A stretch of 64,000 bases of DNA from Alkaliphilus peptidifermentans DSM 18978 (GTDB lineage Bacteria > Bacillota > Clostridia > Peptostreptococcales > Natronincolaceae). The translations under genes and the position numbers were made by a program. Shown here one piece after another: positions 34,119-46,225 of this stretch. Each line of letters begins with the position of its first letter. Positions within the stretch are counted from its first letter, which is position 1. The stretch lies in contig NZ_FMUS01000020.1 of NCBI RefSeq assembly GCF_900101495.1, positions 1-64,000 on the forward strand, given 5' to 3'. The notes below the pieces were generated by a model, which made no database searches, had not been told where the DNA came from, and worked only from the letters and a program-made list of their open reading frames with translations.

Positions 34119-35666
34119 ATGAGGGAGAAAATTCACATATTTGACACAACCTTGAGGGATGGTGAGCAGTCACCGGGCTGTAGCCTAAATATTCAAGAGA
34201 AGCTTAAAATAGCCAAACGATTAGAGCTATTAAGGGTGGATGTAATCGAGGCTGGCTTTGCAATAGCATCACCTGGGGACTTTGCTTCAGTTAAGGCAAT
34301 TGCAGAAACAGTTAAAGATTGTAGAGTAGCAAGCCTATCGAGGGTTTTAAAAAAGGATATAGATGCTGCATGGGAGGCTATTAAGATGGCTGCTGCCCCT
34401 AGGATTCATACCTTTATTGCAACTTCAGATATTCATATGCAATATAAGCTGAAAATGAGTCCCGATGCTGTACTTCAGCAGGCTGTAGATGGAGTTAAGT
34501 ACGCTAAAGGCTTTTGCAATGATGTTGAATTCTCAGCAGAGGATGCATCTAGGAGTAACCCAGAGTTTTTATATCGCATCTTTGAGGCAGTAATTAAGGC
34601 CGGTGCTACAGTGATAAATGTTCCAGACACTGTGGGATATACAATGCCAGAAGAATTCTTTAAGTTAATAAAAGGTATTAAAGAAAATGTCAGTAACATT
34701 GATAAGGCAACAATATCTGTACATTGTCACAATGACTTGGGGATGGCTGTAGCCAACACAATTGCTGCTGCAAAGGCTGGGGCAACTCAATTGGAATGTA
34801 CTATAAATGGTATTGGAGAAAGAGCTGGAAATGCAGCGTTAGAAGAGTTGGTAATGACATTTCATACAAGAAGAGATTTATATAACTATGATTTAAATAT
34901 AGATACAACACAAATTTATCCAACCAGTCGTCTAGTAAGTAAGCTGACAGGCGTTAAGGTCCAGCCTAACAAAGCAATAGTGGGAAATAATGCATTTGCC
35001 CATGAATCGGGTATACATCAGCATGGCGTACTAGCCAATAGAGAAACCTATGAAATAATGACTCCTGAATCTGTTGGCCTTACCCAAAACAAAATGGTGT
35101 TGGGGAAGCACTCTGGAAGACATGCATTTGAAGACCGACTTAAGGATTTGGGTTATCAGTTGCCAAAGGTAGATATAGATAAAATATTTGATGATTTTAA
35201 GCTATTGGCAGATAAGAAAAAAGTTGTATACGATGGGGATTTAGAGGCACTGGTTCAAAATAAGAATGGTGTACAAAAGGAAGTATATAAGTTAAAGGAA
35301 TTTGTTATCAATAGTGGTAACCTAATAACGGCTACAGCTACAATAAAGCTAAGTAAAGATGGTGAAGAAATGACCTGTGCATCAACTGGAGATGGACCAG
35401 TTGATGCAGCCTTAAAGGCCGTAGATAATATGATTGATGATCATTTTGTACTGGAGGAGTACTCACTAAATGCAGTCTCTGAGGGTAAGGATGCCCAAGG
35501 GGAGGTTATAGTTAGAATATCCAGTAATAAAACAAATCGTTTATATTTAGGTAGAGGCTTAAGTACAGATATAGTTGAATCCAGCATAAAGGCCTATTTG
35601 AATGCTATTAACAAGTTGCTTAATGAATTAGAATTCCATGGGGAGGTGAAGCTTAATGAAAAATAA
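34119..35666 (+). CDS. leuA: 2-isopropylmalate synthase
   Basis: 515 residues from the ATG at 34119 (AAAAAGGA 9 bases upstream). The signature [13 protein letters not shown] is at the N-terminus, and the [20 protein letters not shown] metal site is at about residue 200. The C-terminal LeuA dimer domain (from about 385) presumably gives leucine feedback. It condenses acetyl-CoA with 2-oxoisovalerate, the first step to leucine. The 3' end overlaps cimA by 11 bases. Confidence 0.95.
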   Translation: MREKIHIFDTTLRDGEQSPGCSLNIQEKLKIAKRLELLRVDVIEAGFAIASPGDFASVKAIAETVKDCRVASLSRVLKKDIDAAWEAIKMAAAPRIHTFIATSDIHMQYKLKMSPDAVLQQAVDGVKYAKGFCNDVEFSAEDASRSNPEFLYRIFEAVIKAGATVINVPDTVGYTMPEEFFKLIKGIKENVSNIDKATISVHCHNDLGMAVANTIAAAKAGATQLECTINGIGERAGNAALEELVMTFHTRRDLYNYDLNIDTTQIYPTSRLVSKLTGVKVQPNKAIVGNNAFAHESGIHQHGVLANRETYEIMTPESVGLTQNKMVLGKHSGRHAFEDRLKDLGYQLPKVDIDKIFDDFKLLADKKKVVYDGDLEALVQNKNGVQKEVYKLKEFVINSGNLITATATIKLSKDGEEMTCASTGDGPVDAALKAVDNMIDDHFVLEEYSLNAVSEGKDAQGEVIVRISSNKTNRLYLGRGLSTDIVESSIKAYLNAINKLLNELEFHGEVKLNEK

Positions 35667-37245
35667 TATAGTTGTCTTCGATACTACCTTAAGGGATGGT
35701 GCTCAGGCTGAGGGAATTTCCTTTTCTGTAGAAGATAAGATAAAGATTACACTGGCGTTGGATAAAATGGGAGTAACCTATGTAGAAGCGGGTAATCCCG
35801 GCTCTAATCCAAAAGACTTAGAGTATTTCAAAAGAATGAAGGAAATACAGTTAAAGCATGCTAGATTAACGGCCTTTGGTAGTACCAGAAGAGCTGGAAT
35901 ACCAGTCAAAGATGATAAAAATCTACAATCCTTATTAAAGGCTAATACAAAGGACGTGGCTATATTTGGTAAGAGCTGGGACTTTCATGTAACTGATATT
36001 ATTAAGACTTCACTTGATGAAAACCTAAGTATGATTCAAGATACAATAGCCTATTTAAAAAATAAGGGGAAAAATATTATATTCGATGCTGAGCATTTTT
36101 TCGATGGATATAAAAACAATCAGGAGTATGCCATGAAAACCCTTAAGGCAGCAGTAGATGGTGGAGCTGAATGGTTGGTTTTATGTGATACAAATGGTGG
36201 CTTCTTTCCTCTAGAAATATTTGAAATCACAAAGCATGTGGTTGATAGCTTCCCTGTAAAGGTGGGAATTCATTGTCATAATGATGGTGGAATGGCAGTT
36301 GCAAATACTATTTCAGCCGTAGAGGCAGGTGCTCAACAGGTCCAGGGAACATTTCTTGGTTTTGGAGAACGTTGTGGTAACGCCAACCTAAGTACAGTTA
36401 TTCCTAACCTACAGTTGAAGCGACAAAAATCTTGTATCTTGGGAAATCAGCTACAAAACTTAACCTCAACTGCTAGATATATTGCTGAAATAGCAAATGT
36501 ATCAATTAATGAAAGAGAGCCCTATATAGGCAACTGTGCCTTCTCCCATAAGGGTGGTATGCATATAGATGGCGTCAATAAAGCTCATCATTCCTTTGAA
36601 CATGTTAATCCTACCCTGGTTGGAAATGAAAGACGATTTTTAATGTCTGAGGTATCTGGTAGAAGTACAGTACTATCAGAAATACGAAAGGTTGACCCCA
36701 GCATAACAAAGGAATCAGATGAAGCTCAAAGGATAATAGATTTATTAAAGGAATACGAGCACGTAGGCTATCAATTTGAAGGGGCTGAAGCCACTGTTGA
36801 GCTACTAATTCGGAAGAAGCTGGGGAAGTATAAGCCATTCTTTCAGCTGAAGTACTATAAAATAATAGGGGAAGATCAAGCTTCAAATGAATATAGCTCC
36901 ACTGCATATATAAAAGTAAATGTAAATAATGAGGATGAAATATCCATAGCTGAGGGAAATGGACCAGTCAATGCACTTGATAAAGCCCTCAGAAAGGCTT
37001 TAGAGGTCTTTTACCCAGAGCTTAAGGATGTACATCTTACTGACTATAAGGTTAGAGTATTAGACACAAACGACGCAACAGCTGCAACCGTCAGGGTTCT
37101 TATAGAATCTACAGATGGTGTTAATGTTTGGAATACTGTAGGAGTATCAACTGATATTATTAAAGCCAGCTGGATAGCGTTGGTGGATTCAATAGAATAT
37201 AAACTATTAAAAGATATCGAGCAGAAAAAAGAAGCATTTCTTTAG
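35656..37245 (+). CDS. cimA: Citramalate synthase
   Basis: 529 residues, related to LeuA but of the citramalate synthase type: [20 protein letters not shown] instead of the LeuA motif, with [16 protein letters not shown] and [14 protein letters not shown]. The regulatory C-terminal domain follows from about residue 400. It joins pyruvate and acetyl-CoA to citramalate, which LeuCD and LeuB carry to 2-oxobutyrate, making isoleucine without threonine deaminase. GGGGAGGTG lies in the end of leuA, overlapping by 11 bases. Confidence 0.9.
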   Translation: MKNNIVVFDTTLRDGAQAEGISFSVEDKIKITLALDKMGVTYVEAGNPGSNPKDLEYFKRMKEIQLKHARLTAFGSTRRAGIPVKDDKNLQSLLKANTKDVAIFGKSWDFHVTDIIKTSLDENLSMIQDTIAYLKNKGKNIIFDAEHFFDGYKNNQEYAMKTLKAAVDGGAEWLVLCDTNGGFFPLEIFEITKHVVDSFPVKVGIHCHNDGGMAVANTISAVEAGAQQVQGTFLGFGERCGNANLSTVIPNLQLKRQKSCILGNQLQNLTSTARYIAEIANVSINEREPYIGNCAFSHKGGMHIDGVNKAHHSFEHVNPTLVGNERRFLMSEVSGRSTVLSEIRKVDPSITKESDEAQRIIDLLKEYEHVGYQFEGAEATVELLIRKKLGKYKPFFQLKYYKIIGEDQASNEYSSTAYIKVNVNNEDEISIAEGNGPVNALDKALRKALEVFYPELKDVHLTDYKVRVLDTNDATAATVRVLIESTDGVNVWNTVGVSTDIIKASWIALVDSIEYKLLKDIEQKKEAFL

Positions 37246-37261
37246 AAGAGGGGGCATATTG

Positions 37262-38521
37262 ATGGGCATGACTATGACACAAAAAATCCTTGCCAAGCAT
37301 GCAGGGTTAGAGAAGGTAGAAGCAGGTCAATTAATACAGGTTAATCTAGATTTAGTACTGGGAAATGATATAACTTCTCCAGTAGCCATAAAGGAATTCT
37401 TAAAAACAGGTGTAAAAGATGTATTTGATAGAAGCAAGATCGCAATTGTACCTGATCACTTTACACCTAATAAAGATATACAATCAGCTGAACAATGTAA
37501 ATACGTTAGAGAATTTGCTTATAAACACAATATAGAGAACTACTTTGAAATTGGAGAAATGGGAATAGAGCATTGTCTATTACCTGAAAAGGGATTGGTG
37601 GTTCCTGGAGATGTTGTAATTGGAGCAGACTCCCATACCTGCACCTATGGGGCATTGGGGGCATTTTCAACGGGAATTGGGTCAACTGATATGGCGGCGG
37701 GGATGGCAACTGGTAAAGGATGGTTTAAAGTACCCGGCGCGATAAAATTTGTTTTAACTGGAAAGCCAGCTAAATATGTTAGTGGCAAAGATGTGATACT
37801 GCATATTATTGGAAAAATTGGCGTTGATGGAGCACTGTATAAGTCAATGGAATTTGCAGGGGATGGCTTAAAGCATCTTTCTATGGATGATAGGTTTTCT
37901 ATGGCCAATATGGCAATTGAAGCAGGCGGAAAAAATGGGATATTTCCTGTTGACGAAAAAACCATTGAATATGTAAATAACCATTCAAATAAGCCTTACA
38001 CAGTATATACCGCCGATGACGATGCTGTTTATGATGAAATATATAACATTAATTTATCGGAGCTTCGACCAACTGTAGCATTTCCACATCTTCCAGATAA
38101 TACCCGAACTATTGATGATGTAGGAGATGTGAAGATAGATCAAGTGGTTATTGGTTCTTGTACAAATGGTAGATTAGAGGACTTGAGGATTGCTGCAGAG
38201 CTATTGAAGGGTAAAAAAGTGACGAAGGGTGTAAGGGTAATTGTTTTTCCAGGTACTCAGAAAATATATTTGGATGCAATGAAGGAAGGCTTACTGGAGA
38301 TATTTATAGAGGCAGGAGCAATTGTGAGCACACCAACCTGCGGACCATGCTTAGGAGGACATATGGGAATCCTAGCTAAGGGAGAAAGAGCAATAGCTAC
38401 AACTAACCGCAATTTCGTGGGAAGAATGGGCCATCCTGAGTCTGAGGTATATTTAGCAAGTCCGGCCGTTGCTGCAGCATCAGCCATTGCAGGAAAAATT
38501 AAAAATCCGGAAGAAATCTAA
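37262..38521 (+). CDS. leuC: 3-isopropylmalate dehydratase large subunit
   Basis: 419 residues from the ATG at 37262 (AGAGGGGG at 37247-37254). Aconitase-type cluster residues are visible in [14 protein letters not shown] and [33 protein letters not shown] is the active-site strand. This short form (about 420 residues) is the archaeal/clostridial type, pairing with a short LeuD. It isomerises 2- to 3-isopropylmalate and also serves the citramalate route. Confidence 0.94.
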   Translation: MGMTMTQKILAKHAGLEKVEAGQLIQVNLDLVLGNDITSPVAIKEFLKTGVKDVFDRSKIAIVPDHFTPNKDIQSAEQCKYVREFAYKHNIENYFEIGEMGIEHCLLPEKGLVVPGDVVIGADSHTCTYGALGAFSTGIGSTDMAAGMATGKGWFKVPGAIKFVLTGKPAKYVSGKDVILHIIGKIGVDGALYKSMEFAGDGLKHLSMDDRFSMANMAIEAGGKNGIFPVDEKTIEYVNNHSNKPYTVYTADDDAVYDEIYNINLSELRPTVAFPHLPDNTRTIDDVGDVKIDQVVIGSCTNGRLEDLRIAAELLKGKKVTKGVRVIVFPGTQKIYLDAMKEGLLEIFIEAGAIVSTPTCGPCLGGHMGILAKGERAIATTNRNFVGRMGHPESEVYLASPAVAAASAIAGKIKNPEEI

Positions 38522-38539
38522 AATTGAGGTGAGATAATT

Positions 38540-39031
38540 ATGGAGGCAACAGGTAAAGCATTTAAATATGGAAATAATGTTGACACAGATGTTATTATAC
38601 CTGCTAGGTATTTAAATACATCAGATCCAAAGGAATTGGGAAAGCACTGCATGGAGGATATTGATACAACCTTTGTAGAGCGGGTACAAGAAGGAGATAT
38701 GATTATCGCCAATAAGAATTTTGGATGCGGCTCATCTAGAGAGCATGCACCTTTAGCTATAAAGGCTTCTGGAGTGTCCTGTGTAATAGCTAAGTCCTTT
38801 GCTAGAATTTTCTATCGAAATGCAATTAACATTGGACTGCCGATTTTAGAGTGTGACGAAGCGGTGGACGGAATTGAAGCTAACGATAAAATAAAGGTTG
38901 ATTTTCAAAGGGGTATTATATTTAACGAAACTAAGAATGAAACATATCAGGCTCAACCCTTTCCTGAATTCATTCAAGAGATAATTTCTAGTGGAGGATT
39001 AGTATCCTACATTCAGAAGCAAATGAAATAA
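38540..39031 (+). CDS. leuD: 3-isopropylmalate dehydratase small subunit
   Basis: 163 residues, the short LeuD type. It starts [20 protein letters not shown] and contains the swivelling-domain motif [18 protein letters not shown]. It binds LeuC to form the [4Fe-4S] isomerase. It begins 18 bases after leuC (GAGGTGAG upstream) and is followed by leuB after 24 bases. Confidence 0.94.
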   Translation: MEATGKAFKYGNNVDTDVIIPARYLNTSDPKELGKHCMEDIDTTFVERVQEGDMIIANKNFGCGSSREHAPLAIKASGVSCVIAKSFARIFYRNAINIGLPILECDEAVDGIEANDKIKVDFQRGIIFNETKNETYQAQPFPEFIQEIISSGGLVSYIQKQMK

Positions 39032-39055
39032 GTTGAGGGATAGGAGGAGACCTAG

Positions 39056-40141
39056 ATGATAATAAATATTGCAGTAATTAAAGGGGATGGCATAGGACCA
39101 GAGATAATCGATGGAGCCATTGATGTACTGAAGAAAGTTGAAGAATACTATGGACACCGTTTTCTCTTCAAAGAAGTATTAGCTGGTGGTAGTGCCATTG
39201 ATGTGACAGGAGAGCCATTACCGAAGGAAACGATACAGGTATGTAAAGAATGTGATGCGGTTCTTTTGGGGGCTGTAGGAGGGCCAAAGTGGGATCACCT
39301 CTCTGGAGAATTACGTCCTGAAAAAGCACTTTTAAGCCTAAGAGAGGAATTAGGGCTGTATGCTAATTTAAGACCAGCAGTTTTATATGAGTCTTTAAAG
39401 GGAGCGTCCCCTTTAAGGGATGAGCTATTAAGTAATGGAATAGATATTTGTGTTGTACGAGAGTTAACAGGCGGTATCTATTTTGGAGAAAAGGGACGAA
39501 ATCAAAAGGGGAAGCTTGGAGAAGCTGCCTATGATGTTGAAATATACAGTGTTGGAGAAGTAGAAAGAATTGCTAAAGTTGCCTTTGAAATAGCAGCCAA
39601 AAGAAAGGGCAAGGTTACCAGTATTGATAAGGCCAATGTACTGGAAAGCTCTAGGCTTTGGAGAAGTGTTGTGACCAATGTAGCTAAACAATATGTAGAT
39701 ATTGAATTAGAGCATATGTACGTAGATAATGCCGCTATGCAGTTAATAAGAGATCCAAATCAATTTGATGTTATTGTAACCTCCAATATGTTTGGAGATA
39801 TATTATCTGACGAAGCCAGCATGATTACAGGGTCAATTGGAATGCTACCCTCTGCCAGCCTTGGGTATGGGTCAAAGGGTATGTATGAGCCAATACATGG
39901 ATCTGCTCCAGATATATCGGGAAAAAATATAGCTAACCCTATAGCAACAATTCTTTCGGCTGCTATGATGCTTAGACATTCCTTTAAGCTGGAGGAAGAA
40001 GCTAATTCAATCGAAAAGGCAGTTGAGGCTGTGCTTAGGGAGGGATATAGAACAGCAGATATAACCTCTGCCGGTATGAAGCTGGTGGGTACAAAGGAAA
40101 TGACAAAACTGATAATTAATAAGTTAGGAGTTATGAGTTAA
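39056..40141 (+). CDS. leuB: 3-isopropylmalate dehydrogenase
   Basis: 361 residues. It has [17 protein letters not shown] at the N-terminus, [20 protein letters not shown], the [13 protein letters not shown] substrate loop, and the nucleotide region [20 protein letters not shown]. It oxidatively decarboxylates 3-isopropylmalate, and 3-methylmalate in the citramalate pathway. AGGAGGAG precedes the ATG. Followed by ilvD after 52 bases. Confidence 0.94.
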   Translation: MIINIAVIKGDGIGPEIIDGAIDVLKKVEEYYGHRFLFKEVLAGGSAIDVTGEPLPKETIQVCKECDAVLLGAVGGPKWDHLSGELRPEKALLSLREELGLYANLRPAVLYESLKGASPLRDELLSNGIDICVVRELTGGIYFGEKGRNQKGKLGEAAYDVEIYSVGEVERIAKVAFEIAAKRKGKVTSIDKANVLESSRLWRSVVTNVAKQYVDIELEHMYVDNAAMQLIRDPNQFDVIVTSNMFGDILSDEASMITGSIGMLPSASLGYGSKGMYEPIHGSAPDISGKNIANPIATILSAAMMLRHSFKLEEEANSIEKAVEAVLREGYRTADITSAGMKLVGTKEMTKLIINKLGVMS

Positions 40142-40193
40142 TACAATTAACTATTAGTTGTTCACTGTTTTCAAAATTACAAGGGGTGAGATT

Positions 40194-41858
40194 ATGAGAA
40201 GTGATCGAATAAAAAAAGGAATAGAGAGGGCGCCCCATCGAGCTTTGCTAAAATCAATGGGGTATACCGATGAAGAGCTACAACGTCCATTAATTGGAAT
40301 TGTTAACTCCCATAATGAAATAGTACCGGGTCATATAAACTTAGATAAAATAGTAGATGCTGTAAAGACTGGTGTATTAATGGGTGGAGGAACCCCTATA
40401 GTATTTCCTGCTATTGGAGTCTGTGACGGAATTGCCATGGGTCATGTAGGTATGAAATACTCATTAGCATCTAGAGAGTTAATAGCAGATTCAATTGAAG
40501 CAATGGCAATAGCCCATGGATTTGATGCACTGGTAATGGTGCCAAATTGCGATAAAATTGTACCAGGTACACTGATGGCTGCAGCTAGAATAAATATACC
40601 AACAATTATTGTAAGTGGGGGGCCAATGCTTTCTGGAAGAGTAAAAGGTGAAAGAGTAAGTGTTTCTAACGTATTTGAAGCAGTTGGTTCCGCCATGGCT
40701 GGCAAAATGTCAGAGGAAGAGTTATATGAATATGAAGAACATTCTTGTCCAGGATGCGGTTCATGTGCTGGAATGTTTACTGCAAACAGTATGAATTGTC
40801 TAACTGAGGTATTGGGTATGGGCTTGCCGGGGAATGGAACCATACCAGCGGTTTATGCAGAGAGAATTAGACTTGCGAAAAAAGCAGGAATAAAAATAAT
40901 GGAGCTATTAGAAAAAGACATTAAGCCAAGGGATATAATGACAAAGGAAGCATTTGCAAATGCATTAACTATCGATATGGCCTTAGGCTGTAGCACAAAC
41001 AGTATACTTCATCTAACGGCTATTGCCTATGAAGCAGAGATAGATTTTAATCTTGATATGGTCAATAGAATTAGCGATATAACACCCAATCTATGTAAAC
41101 TAAGCCCCGCTGGTCCCCATCATATAGAAGATTTGTATGCAGCTGGGGGAGTTCAGGCGGTAATGAAGGAGTTATCTAAAAATGGCTTAGTTAATACAGA
41201 AGCTTTAACCGCCACAGGGGATGTAGTAGGTAAAAACCTTGAGGTTGCAGAGGTTAAAGATTATACAGTAATAAAGGCTATTGATGAGCCCTATAGTAAA
41301 TCTGGTGGAATAGCAGTGTTAAAGGGTAACCTAGCCACCGAAGGCTGTGTAGTAAAACGATCGGCTGTATCTCCTAAAATGATGAAACACAGCGGACCTG
41401 CCAGAGTCTTCGATTCTGAAGAGGAGGCAATTGAAGTAATACTAAAAGGTAACATCAATAGGGGTGAAGTAATAGTAATACGATACGAAGGGCCAAAGGG
41501 TGGACCTGGAATGAGAGAAATGCTAGCCCCAACTGCTTCTATAGCTGGGATGGGCTTAGATGAAGATGTTGTCCTTATAACAGACGGAAGATTCAGTGGA
41601 GCAACGAGAGGCGCTTCAATAGGACACATTTCACCGGAGGCTGCTGAAGGGGGCACAATAGCACTGGTTAAAGAGGGCGATATTATTTCAATAGATATAA
41701 CAAAGGGAAGCATACATCTGGAGGTGTCAACAGAGGAGCTGGAGTTACGAAAGACCAGCTGGAAGCCACCATCAGCCAAGATAACCCGTGGATATCTAGC
41801 TAGATATTCCAAGCTGGTAAAATCAGCAAGTACTGGTGCAATATTATCAATAGATTAA
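40194..41858 (+). CDS. ilvD: Dihydroxy-acid dehydratase
   Basis: 554 residues from the ATG at 40194 (AAGGGGTGAG upstream); earlier in-frame starts lack a site. The Fe-S ligands appear in [25 protein letters not shown] and [18 protein letters not shown]. It dehydrates the dihydroxy acids to the 2-oxo acids of valine and isoleucine. Followed by ilvB after 25 bases. Confidence 0.95.
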   Translation: MRSDRIKKGIERAPHRALLKSMGYTDEELQRPLIGIVNSHNEIVPGHINLDKIVDAVKTGVLMGGGTPIVFPAIGVCDGIAMGHVGMKYSLASRELIADSIEAMAIAHGFDALVMVPNCDKIVPGTLMAAARINIPTIIVSGGPMLSGRVKGERVSVSNVFEAVGSAMAGKMSEEELYEYEEHSCPGCGSCAGMFTANSMNCLTEVLGMGLPGNGTIPAVYAERIRLAKKAGIKIMELLEKDIKPRDIMTKEAFANALTIDMALGCSTNSILHLTAIAYEAEIDFNLDMVNRISDITPNLCKLSPAGPHHIEDLYAAGGVQAVMKELSKNGLVNTEALTATGDVVGKNLEVAEVKDYTVIKAIDEPYSKSGGIAVLKGNLATEGCVVKRSAVSPKMMKHSGPARVFDSEEEAIEVILKGNINRGEVIVIRYEGPKGGPGMREMLAPTASIAGMGLDEDVVLITDGRFSGATRGASIGHISPEAAEGGTIALVKEGDIISIDITKGSIHLEVSTEELELRKTSWKPPSAKITRGYLARYSKLVKSASTGAILSID

Positions 41859-41883
41859 TGGATAAGAAGGAGGGAGGATTAAA

Positions 41884-43569
41884 ATGTTACTAACTGGTGC
41901 AGAAATAACAATTGAATGTTTAAAGGAACAGGGAGTAGATGTAGTATTTGGTTATCCTGGAGGTGCAGTTATAAATATTTATGACTCATTATATAAAAAT
42001 AGAGACAGTATAAAACATATTTTAACCTCCCATGAGCAAGGGGCTACACACGCTGCTGATGGATATGCCAGGTCAACTGGTAAGGTGGGGGTATGTATGG
42101 CAACTTCAGGCCCTGGAGCCACAAACCTAGTAACAGGAATTGCTACTGCTTATCTTGACTCAGTACCCTTAGTGGCAATTACTGTTAATGTATTGGCTTC
42201 TATGTCGGGTAGAGATAGCTTTCAGGAGGTGGACATTGCTAGTGTAACAATGTCTATAACTAAGCATAACTTTGTTGTAAAGGATATTAATAAGCTGGCA
42301 GATACAATTCGGAGAGCCTTCTATGTTGCACAGGAGGGTAGACCAGGTCCAGTATTAATTGACATACCTAAAGATATTACTATTCAAGCTACCGATTATG
42401 TTGCAAAAAAACCACAAGAAATAACGAGACAAGTAAAGGGAATTGATTCTAATGGAGGCCGACTTAAGGAGGCTCAAGAGCTTATTCGGAAGTCACAAAG
42501 ACCCTTAATTTTTGCAGGTGGAGGAGTAATTAGATCAGAAGCCTGTCAAGAACTTAGAAGCTTTGCAGAAACAATAAAAGCTCCAGTTGCCAATAGCCTG
42601 ATGGGATTAGGCGGTTTTCCTGCTGACCACCAGCTTTTTACTGGCATGATGGGAATGCATGGTAGCTTGGTATCCAGTAAGGCCGTTACAGAGTGTGACC
42701 TTTTAATTGCAATAGGAACACGGTTTAGTGACAGAACAGTTTGTAATGTAAAGGGTTTTGCACCAAAGGCTAAAATTATCCATATAGATATTGATCCTCT
42801 TGAAATCAACAAAAATGTACAAGTAGACTGTCCTATTATAGGAGATGTTAAAACGGTTTTGAAGAAATTAAATCAACCTGTTGAGGCTTCAAATCGAGAG
42901 GTGTGGTTAAAGAAAATCAAAAACTGGAAGGATCAATATGAAGTACAAGATGCTGCTAATGAAGAAGAACTAAAGCCCTATCATATACTGGCGAAAATAC
43001 AAGAGCTGACAAAGGGTGAGGCAATTATTACCACAGAGGTTGGGCAAAATCAAATGTGGACTGCTCAGCACTATAAATTCACTAAACCAAGAACCTTTAT
43101 ATCTTCCGGTGGTTTAGGAACAATGGGCTATGGATTAGGGGCCTCTATAGGTACCCAAATAGGTAATCCAGAAAAAACTGTAATCAATATAGCTGGAGAT
43201 GGCAGCTTTGTAATGAATTGCAATGAACTTGCCACAGCAGTTAAATACAATATACCAATTATAGTGGTGATTTTAAACAATCGATCATTAGGTATGGTTA
43301 GACAGTGGCAGAGTCTTTTCTTCCAAGGCCGCTATTCAGAAACTGTACTGGATAGACAGACCGACTTTGTTAAAGTAGCAGAAGCCTTTGGCGCAACAGG
43401 ATTTACTATTAGAAAACCACAAGAGATACATGAAGTTTTGATAAGGGCATTAGAAACAGAAGGACCTGTAATTGTAAACTGTGAAATTAATAAGGATGAA
43501 ATGGTGTATCCAATGGTAGCCCCAGGAGCTTCAATTAATGAAATGATTACCGAGAAATCGCTGGGTTAG
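41884..43569 (+). CDS. ilvB: Acetolactate synthase large subunit
   Basis: 561 residues. A thiamine-diphosphate enzyme: GYPGGAVINIYDSLY with the catalytic Glu in SHEQGATHAADGYARSTG, the FAD region around GGGVIRSEACQE, and the diphosphate motif GDGSFVMNCNELATAVKYNI. It makes acetolactate and acetohydroxybutyrate. Its presumed regulatory subunit is the ACT-only ilvN at the start of the operon. GGAGGGAGG precedes the ATG. Ends the operon, with a terminator at 43587-43615. Confidence 0.95.
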   Translation: MLLTGAEITIECLKEQGVDVVFGYPGGAVINIYDSLYKNRDSIKHILTSHEQGATHAADGYARSTGKVGVCMATSGPGATNLVTGIATAYLDSVPLVAITVNVLASMSGRDSFQEVDIASVTMSITKHNFVVKDINKLADTIRRAFYVAQEGRPGPVLIDIPKDITIQATDYVAKKPQEITRQVKGIDSNGGRLKEAQELIRKSQRPLIFAGGGVIRSEACQELRSFAETIKAPVANSLMGLGGFPADHQLFTGMMGMHGSLVSSKAVTECDLLIAIGTRFSDRTVCNVKGFAPKAKIIHIDIDPLEINKNVQVDCPIIGDVKTVLKKLNQPVEASNREVWLKKIKNWKDQYEVQDAANEEELKPYHILAKIQELTKGEAIITTEVGQNQMWTAQHYKFTKPRTFISSGGLGTMGYGLGASIGTQIGNPEKTVINIAGDGSFVMNCNELATAVKYNIPIIVVILNNRSLGMVRQWQSLFFQGRYSETVLDRQTDFVKVAEAFGATGFTIRKPQEIHEVLIRALETEGPVIVNCEINKDEMVYPMVAPGASINEMITEKSLG

Positions 43570-43586
43570 GTATTACAGAAAACATA

Positions 43587-43615
43587 AGCCGTCTGAAATA
43601 GGACGGTTATTTTTT
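43587..43615 (+). terminator. Terminator of the branched-chain operon
   Basis: A 7-bp stem AGCCGTC/GACGGTT (43587-43593 with 43602-43608, one G-T pair), then ATTTTTT. Confidence 0.75.
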
Positions 43616-43717
43616 GCGGTTATTTATTTAACAAAAGAAAATACTACAGGAAATTACAAAAAAATGTCGAACACTAAGATAAGACTTCATTAAGGTATTA
43701 TTCGGGGGGCATGTTAA

Positions 43718-46204
43718 ATGGAAAAAAATTATCACAAAAATATTAGAGAAGCATTCATCACATTCTTGAATCATTCGACTATGAAATATTTCGAATTTCC
43801 ATTTGCCCATGTAGACTATAAAATGATTTTAGAGGATTTATTGATATTATCATCTGCCAATCATGTGGCCCTAAATATATATGATGGAGAAAAGCATGCA
43901 TTAGTCACTGAAGAAATCTCCTCTGATGAGGGTCAGCTGAAAACCTTGATGGAAATACTGGGGCACCCCGTAAAAGGGAAATGTTGGAAGCTTAATGAAG
44001 GTGATATAATAGCATTAAAATCCAAAAAATTAGAAAAATTTCCCGGCCTGTATGAGCTTTCAGATGGAGAAATTCCAAAAACAATAGCTTCAATTATAAA
44101 AGCATATTTTAAAATTGGAGATATATATTCCATAGGACTCTGTCATAATGATAAATTACTAGGAAATATATTGTTTTTCATGGGGGAAAGCAACACTTTG
44201 GTTGACCATGAAATAATTGAACTATTTGTACATCAGCTTGGAATTATTCTTTTAAGGAAAAAGGCAGAAGAAGATCTAAGAGAAAAGGAAATAGAGCTAA
44301 ACTCAGTAAATGAAGAAATGCTCTCCATGAATGAAGAGTTAGAATCCTCATTGCATCAACTTGTTGCAGCAGAGGAGGAGCTTAGGGATAATTACCATCA
44401 GTTAAAGCTTAAAGAGGAAGAGTTAAAAGAAAGTGAAGAAAGATGGAAATTTGCAATTGAAGGTAGTGGAGTAGGTGTGTGGGATTGGAATTTACAAACT
44501 ATGGAAATACACTATTCCAACAAGGCACTTGAGATGTTTGGATATGATGAATTTGAGGCTATTCGAATTGAAGAGACCAGGGATAGGGTGCATCCAGATG
44601 ATACCAAGCAGGTGAAGAAGGCTCTAGCGGCTCATTTAGAAGGTGAAACACCAATATATGAGACCATATATCGAGTTAAATGCCATAACAAAGAGTACAA
44701 ATGGATATTGGATAAGGGGAAGATAGTGAGCTATACAGAGGATGGAAAACCGTTGCGAATGGTGGGTACTTATATAGACTTTTCTGAAAGAAAACAGTTT
44801 GAAGATGAGATAACTAAACAAAAACAAATTATGGAATCACTATTTGAATATGCTCCTGACGCTATTGCAAGGCTTGATATCCAGCTTCAAGTTATTGATA
44901 TTAACCGTAAGTTCACAGAAATATTTGGATATAATCGGGAAGAATGCATAGGGAAGCATATTGATGCTTTAATTGTTTATGAAGAAGTAAAGGTAGAAGC
45001 AGAGGAAATTAATGATAAAGCAACTCAAAGCATGGTTGTTATGGCAGAGACCTATAGAAAAAATAAGGATGGACATTTAGTTCCAACAATAATTAGAGGT
45101 GGGCCAACTATAGTAAATGGAGAAATAATCGGATACCATGCCAGCTATACCGACATAACTGAACGAAGAAAGGCAGAGGACCGTATTAAATACTTAAGCT
45201 ATCATGATAAACTGACGGGCTTATATAATCGTGCATATTTTGAAGAGCAATTAGAAGCTTTAGATTCTTACAGATACATGCCCATTTCTATTATTATCGG
45301 GGATGTTAATGGACTAAAGCTTACTAACGATGTTTTTGGCCACTTAGAAGGTGATAATTTACTTATTAATGTAGCTGAAATATTAATAAAAGGCTGTAGG
45401 CATACAGACATCATCTCCCGTTGGGGGGGAGATGAATTTGCTATTATACTTCCCAATACTAATGAAAAGGAAGTAATTGGTATATGCAATAGGATTAAAT
45501 TAGAGTGTGTTCAAGCTAAAACCGAAGCAATTCAAATTAGCATCGCCCTGGGGTATGCAACAAAAACAAGCCATACTCAAAAAATTCGTGAAATAATCAA
45601 AGAAGCAGAGGAAAAAATGTATAGACATAAACTCCTTGAAAATAGAAGTACACGTAGTCAAATTATTAATTCACTACAAACATCCCTATTTGAAAAAAGT
45701 CATGAAACAAAGGAACATGCTGAAAGAATGAACAATTTGGGAATTAAATTAGGTAAAAGATTGGGATTAAATGACAATGAGTTAGACGAGCTTAGTCTAT
45801 TGACCCTATTACATGATATAGGAAAAATTGCTATACCAGATAGTATTTTAACAAAGCCAGGTTCCTTGACTGATGAAGAATGGGAGATAATGAAAAAACA
45901 CCCAGAGATAGGATATCGTATTGCGGAATCATCTCAAGAGCTATTTCATATTGCAGATTATATCCTTAATCATCACGAAAGATGGGATGGAAATGGTTAT
46001 CCTCAAGGGCTAATGGGGGAGGAAATACCTAAATTAGCTAGAATTTTAACCATTATTGATGCATATGATGTTATGACCAATTCTAGAACATATAAAGATC
46101 CCATTACCCATCAAGAGGCTATTAATGAAATGGAAAAATGCTCTGGTAAACAATTTGATCCCCAAATAACCAGTGTATTTATCGAATTACTAAATGAAGA
46201 ATAG
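43718..46204 (+). CDS. GAF/PAS-GGDEF-HD-GYP c-di-GMP turnover protein
   Basis: 828 residues. Order: a GAF-like sensor region (about 20-180), a coiled coil (185-245), two PAS domains (about 245-365 and 372-485), GGDEF (about 490-640) and HD-GYP (about 655-828). GGDEF is intact (SRWGGDEFAII, near residue 570), preceded by an RxxD inhibitory site (RHTD) five residues before it. The phosphodiesterase motifs HDIGK (near 698) and GNGYPQGL (near 758) are also intact. So both making and breaking of cyclic di-GMP are possible. No membrane spans. Its product could act on the riboswitch at 52630. Confidence 0.9.
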   Translation: MEKNYHKNIREAFITFLNHSTMKYFEFPFAHVDYKMILEDLLILSSANHVALNIYDGEKHALVTEEISSDEGQLKTLMEILGHPVKGKCWKLNEGDIIALKSKKLEKFPGLYELSDGEIPKTIASIIKAYFKIGDIYSIGLCHNDKLLGNILFFMGESNTLVDHEIIELFVHQLGIILLRKKAEEDLREKEIELNSVNEEMLSMNEELESSLHQLVAAEEELRDNYHQLKLKEEELKESEERWKFAIEGSGVGVWDWNLQTMEIHYSNKALEMFGYDEFEAIRIEETRDRVHPDDTKQVKKALAAHLEGETPIYETIYRVKCHNKEYKWILDKGKIVSYTEDGKPLRMVGTYIDFSERKQFEDEITKQKQIMESLFEYAPDAIARLDIQLQVIDINRKFTEIFGYNREECIGKHIDALIVYEEVKVEAEEINDKATQSMVVMAETYRKNKDGHLVPTIIRGGPTIVNGEIIGYHASYTDITERRKAEDRIKYLSYHDKLTGLYNRAYFEEQLEALDSYRYMPISIIIGDVNGLKLTNDVFGHLEGDNLLINVAEILIKGCRHTDIISRWGGDEFAIILPNTNEKEVIGICNRIKLECVQAKTEAIQISIALGYATKTSHTQKIREIIKEAEEKMYRHKLLENRSTRSQIINSLQTSLFEKSHETKEHAERMNNLGIKLGKRLGLNDNELDELSLLTLLHDIGKIAIPDSILTKPGSLTDEEWEIMKKHPEIGYRIAESSQELFHIADYILNHHERWDGNGYPQGLMGEEIPKLARILTIIDAYDVMTNSRTYKDPITHQEAINEMEKCSGKQFDPQITSVFIELLNEE

Positions 46205-46225
46205 ATAATTGCCTTATTAAGTAGA

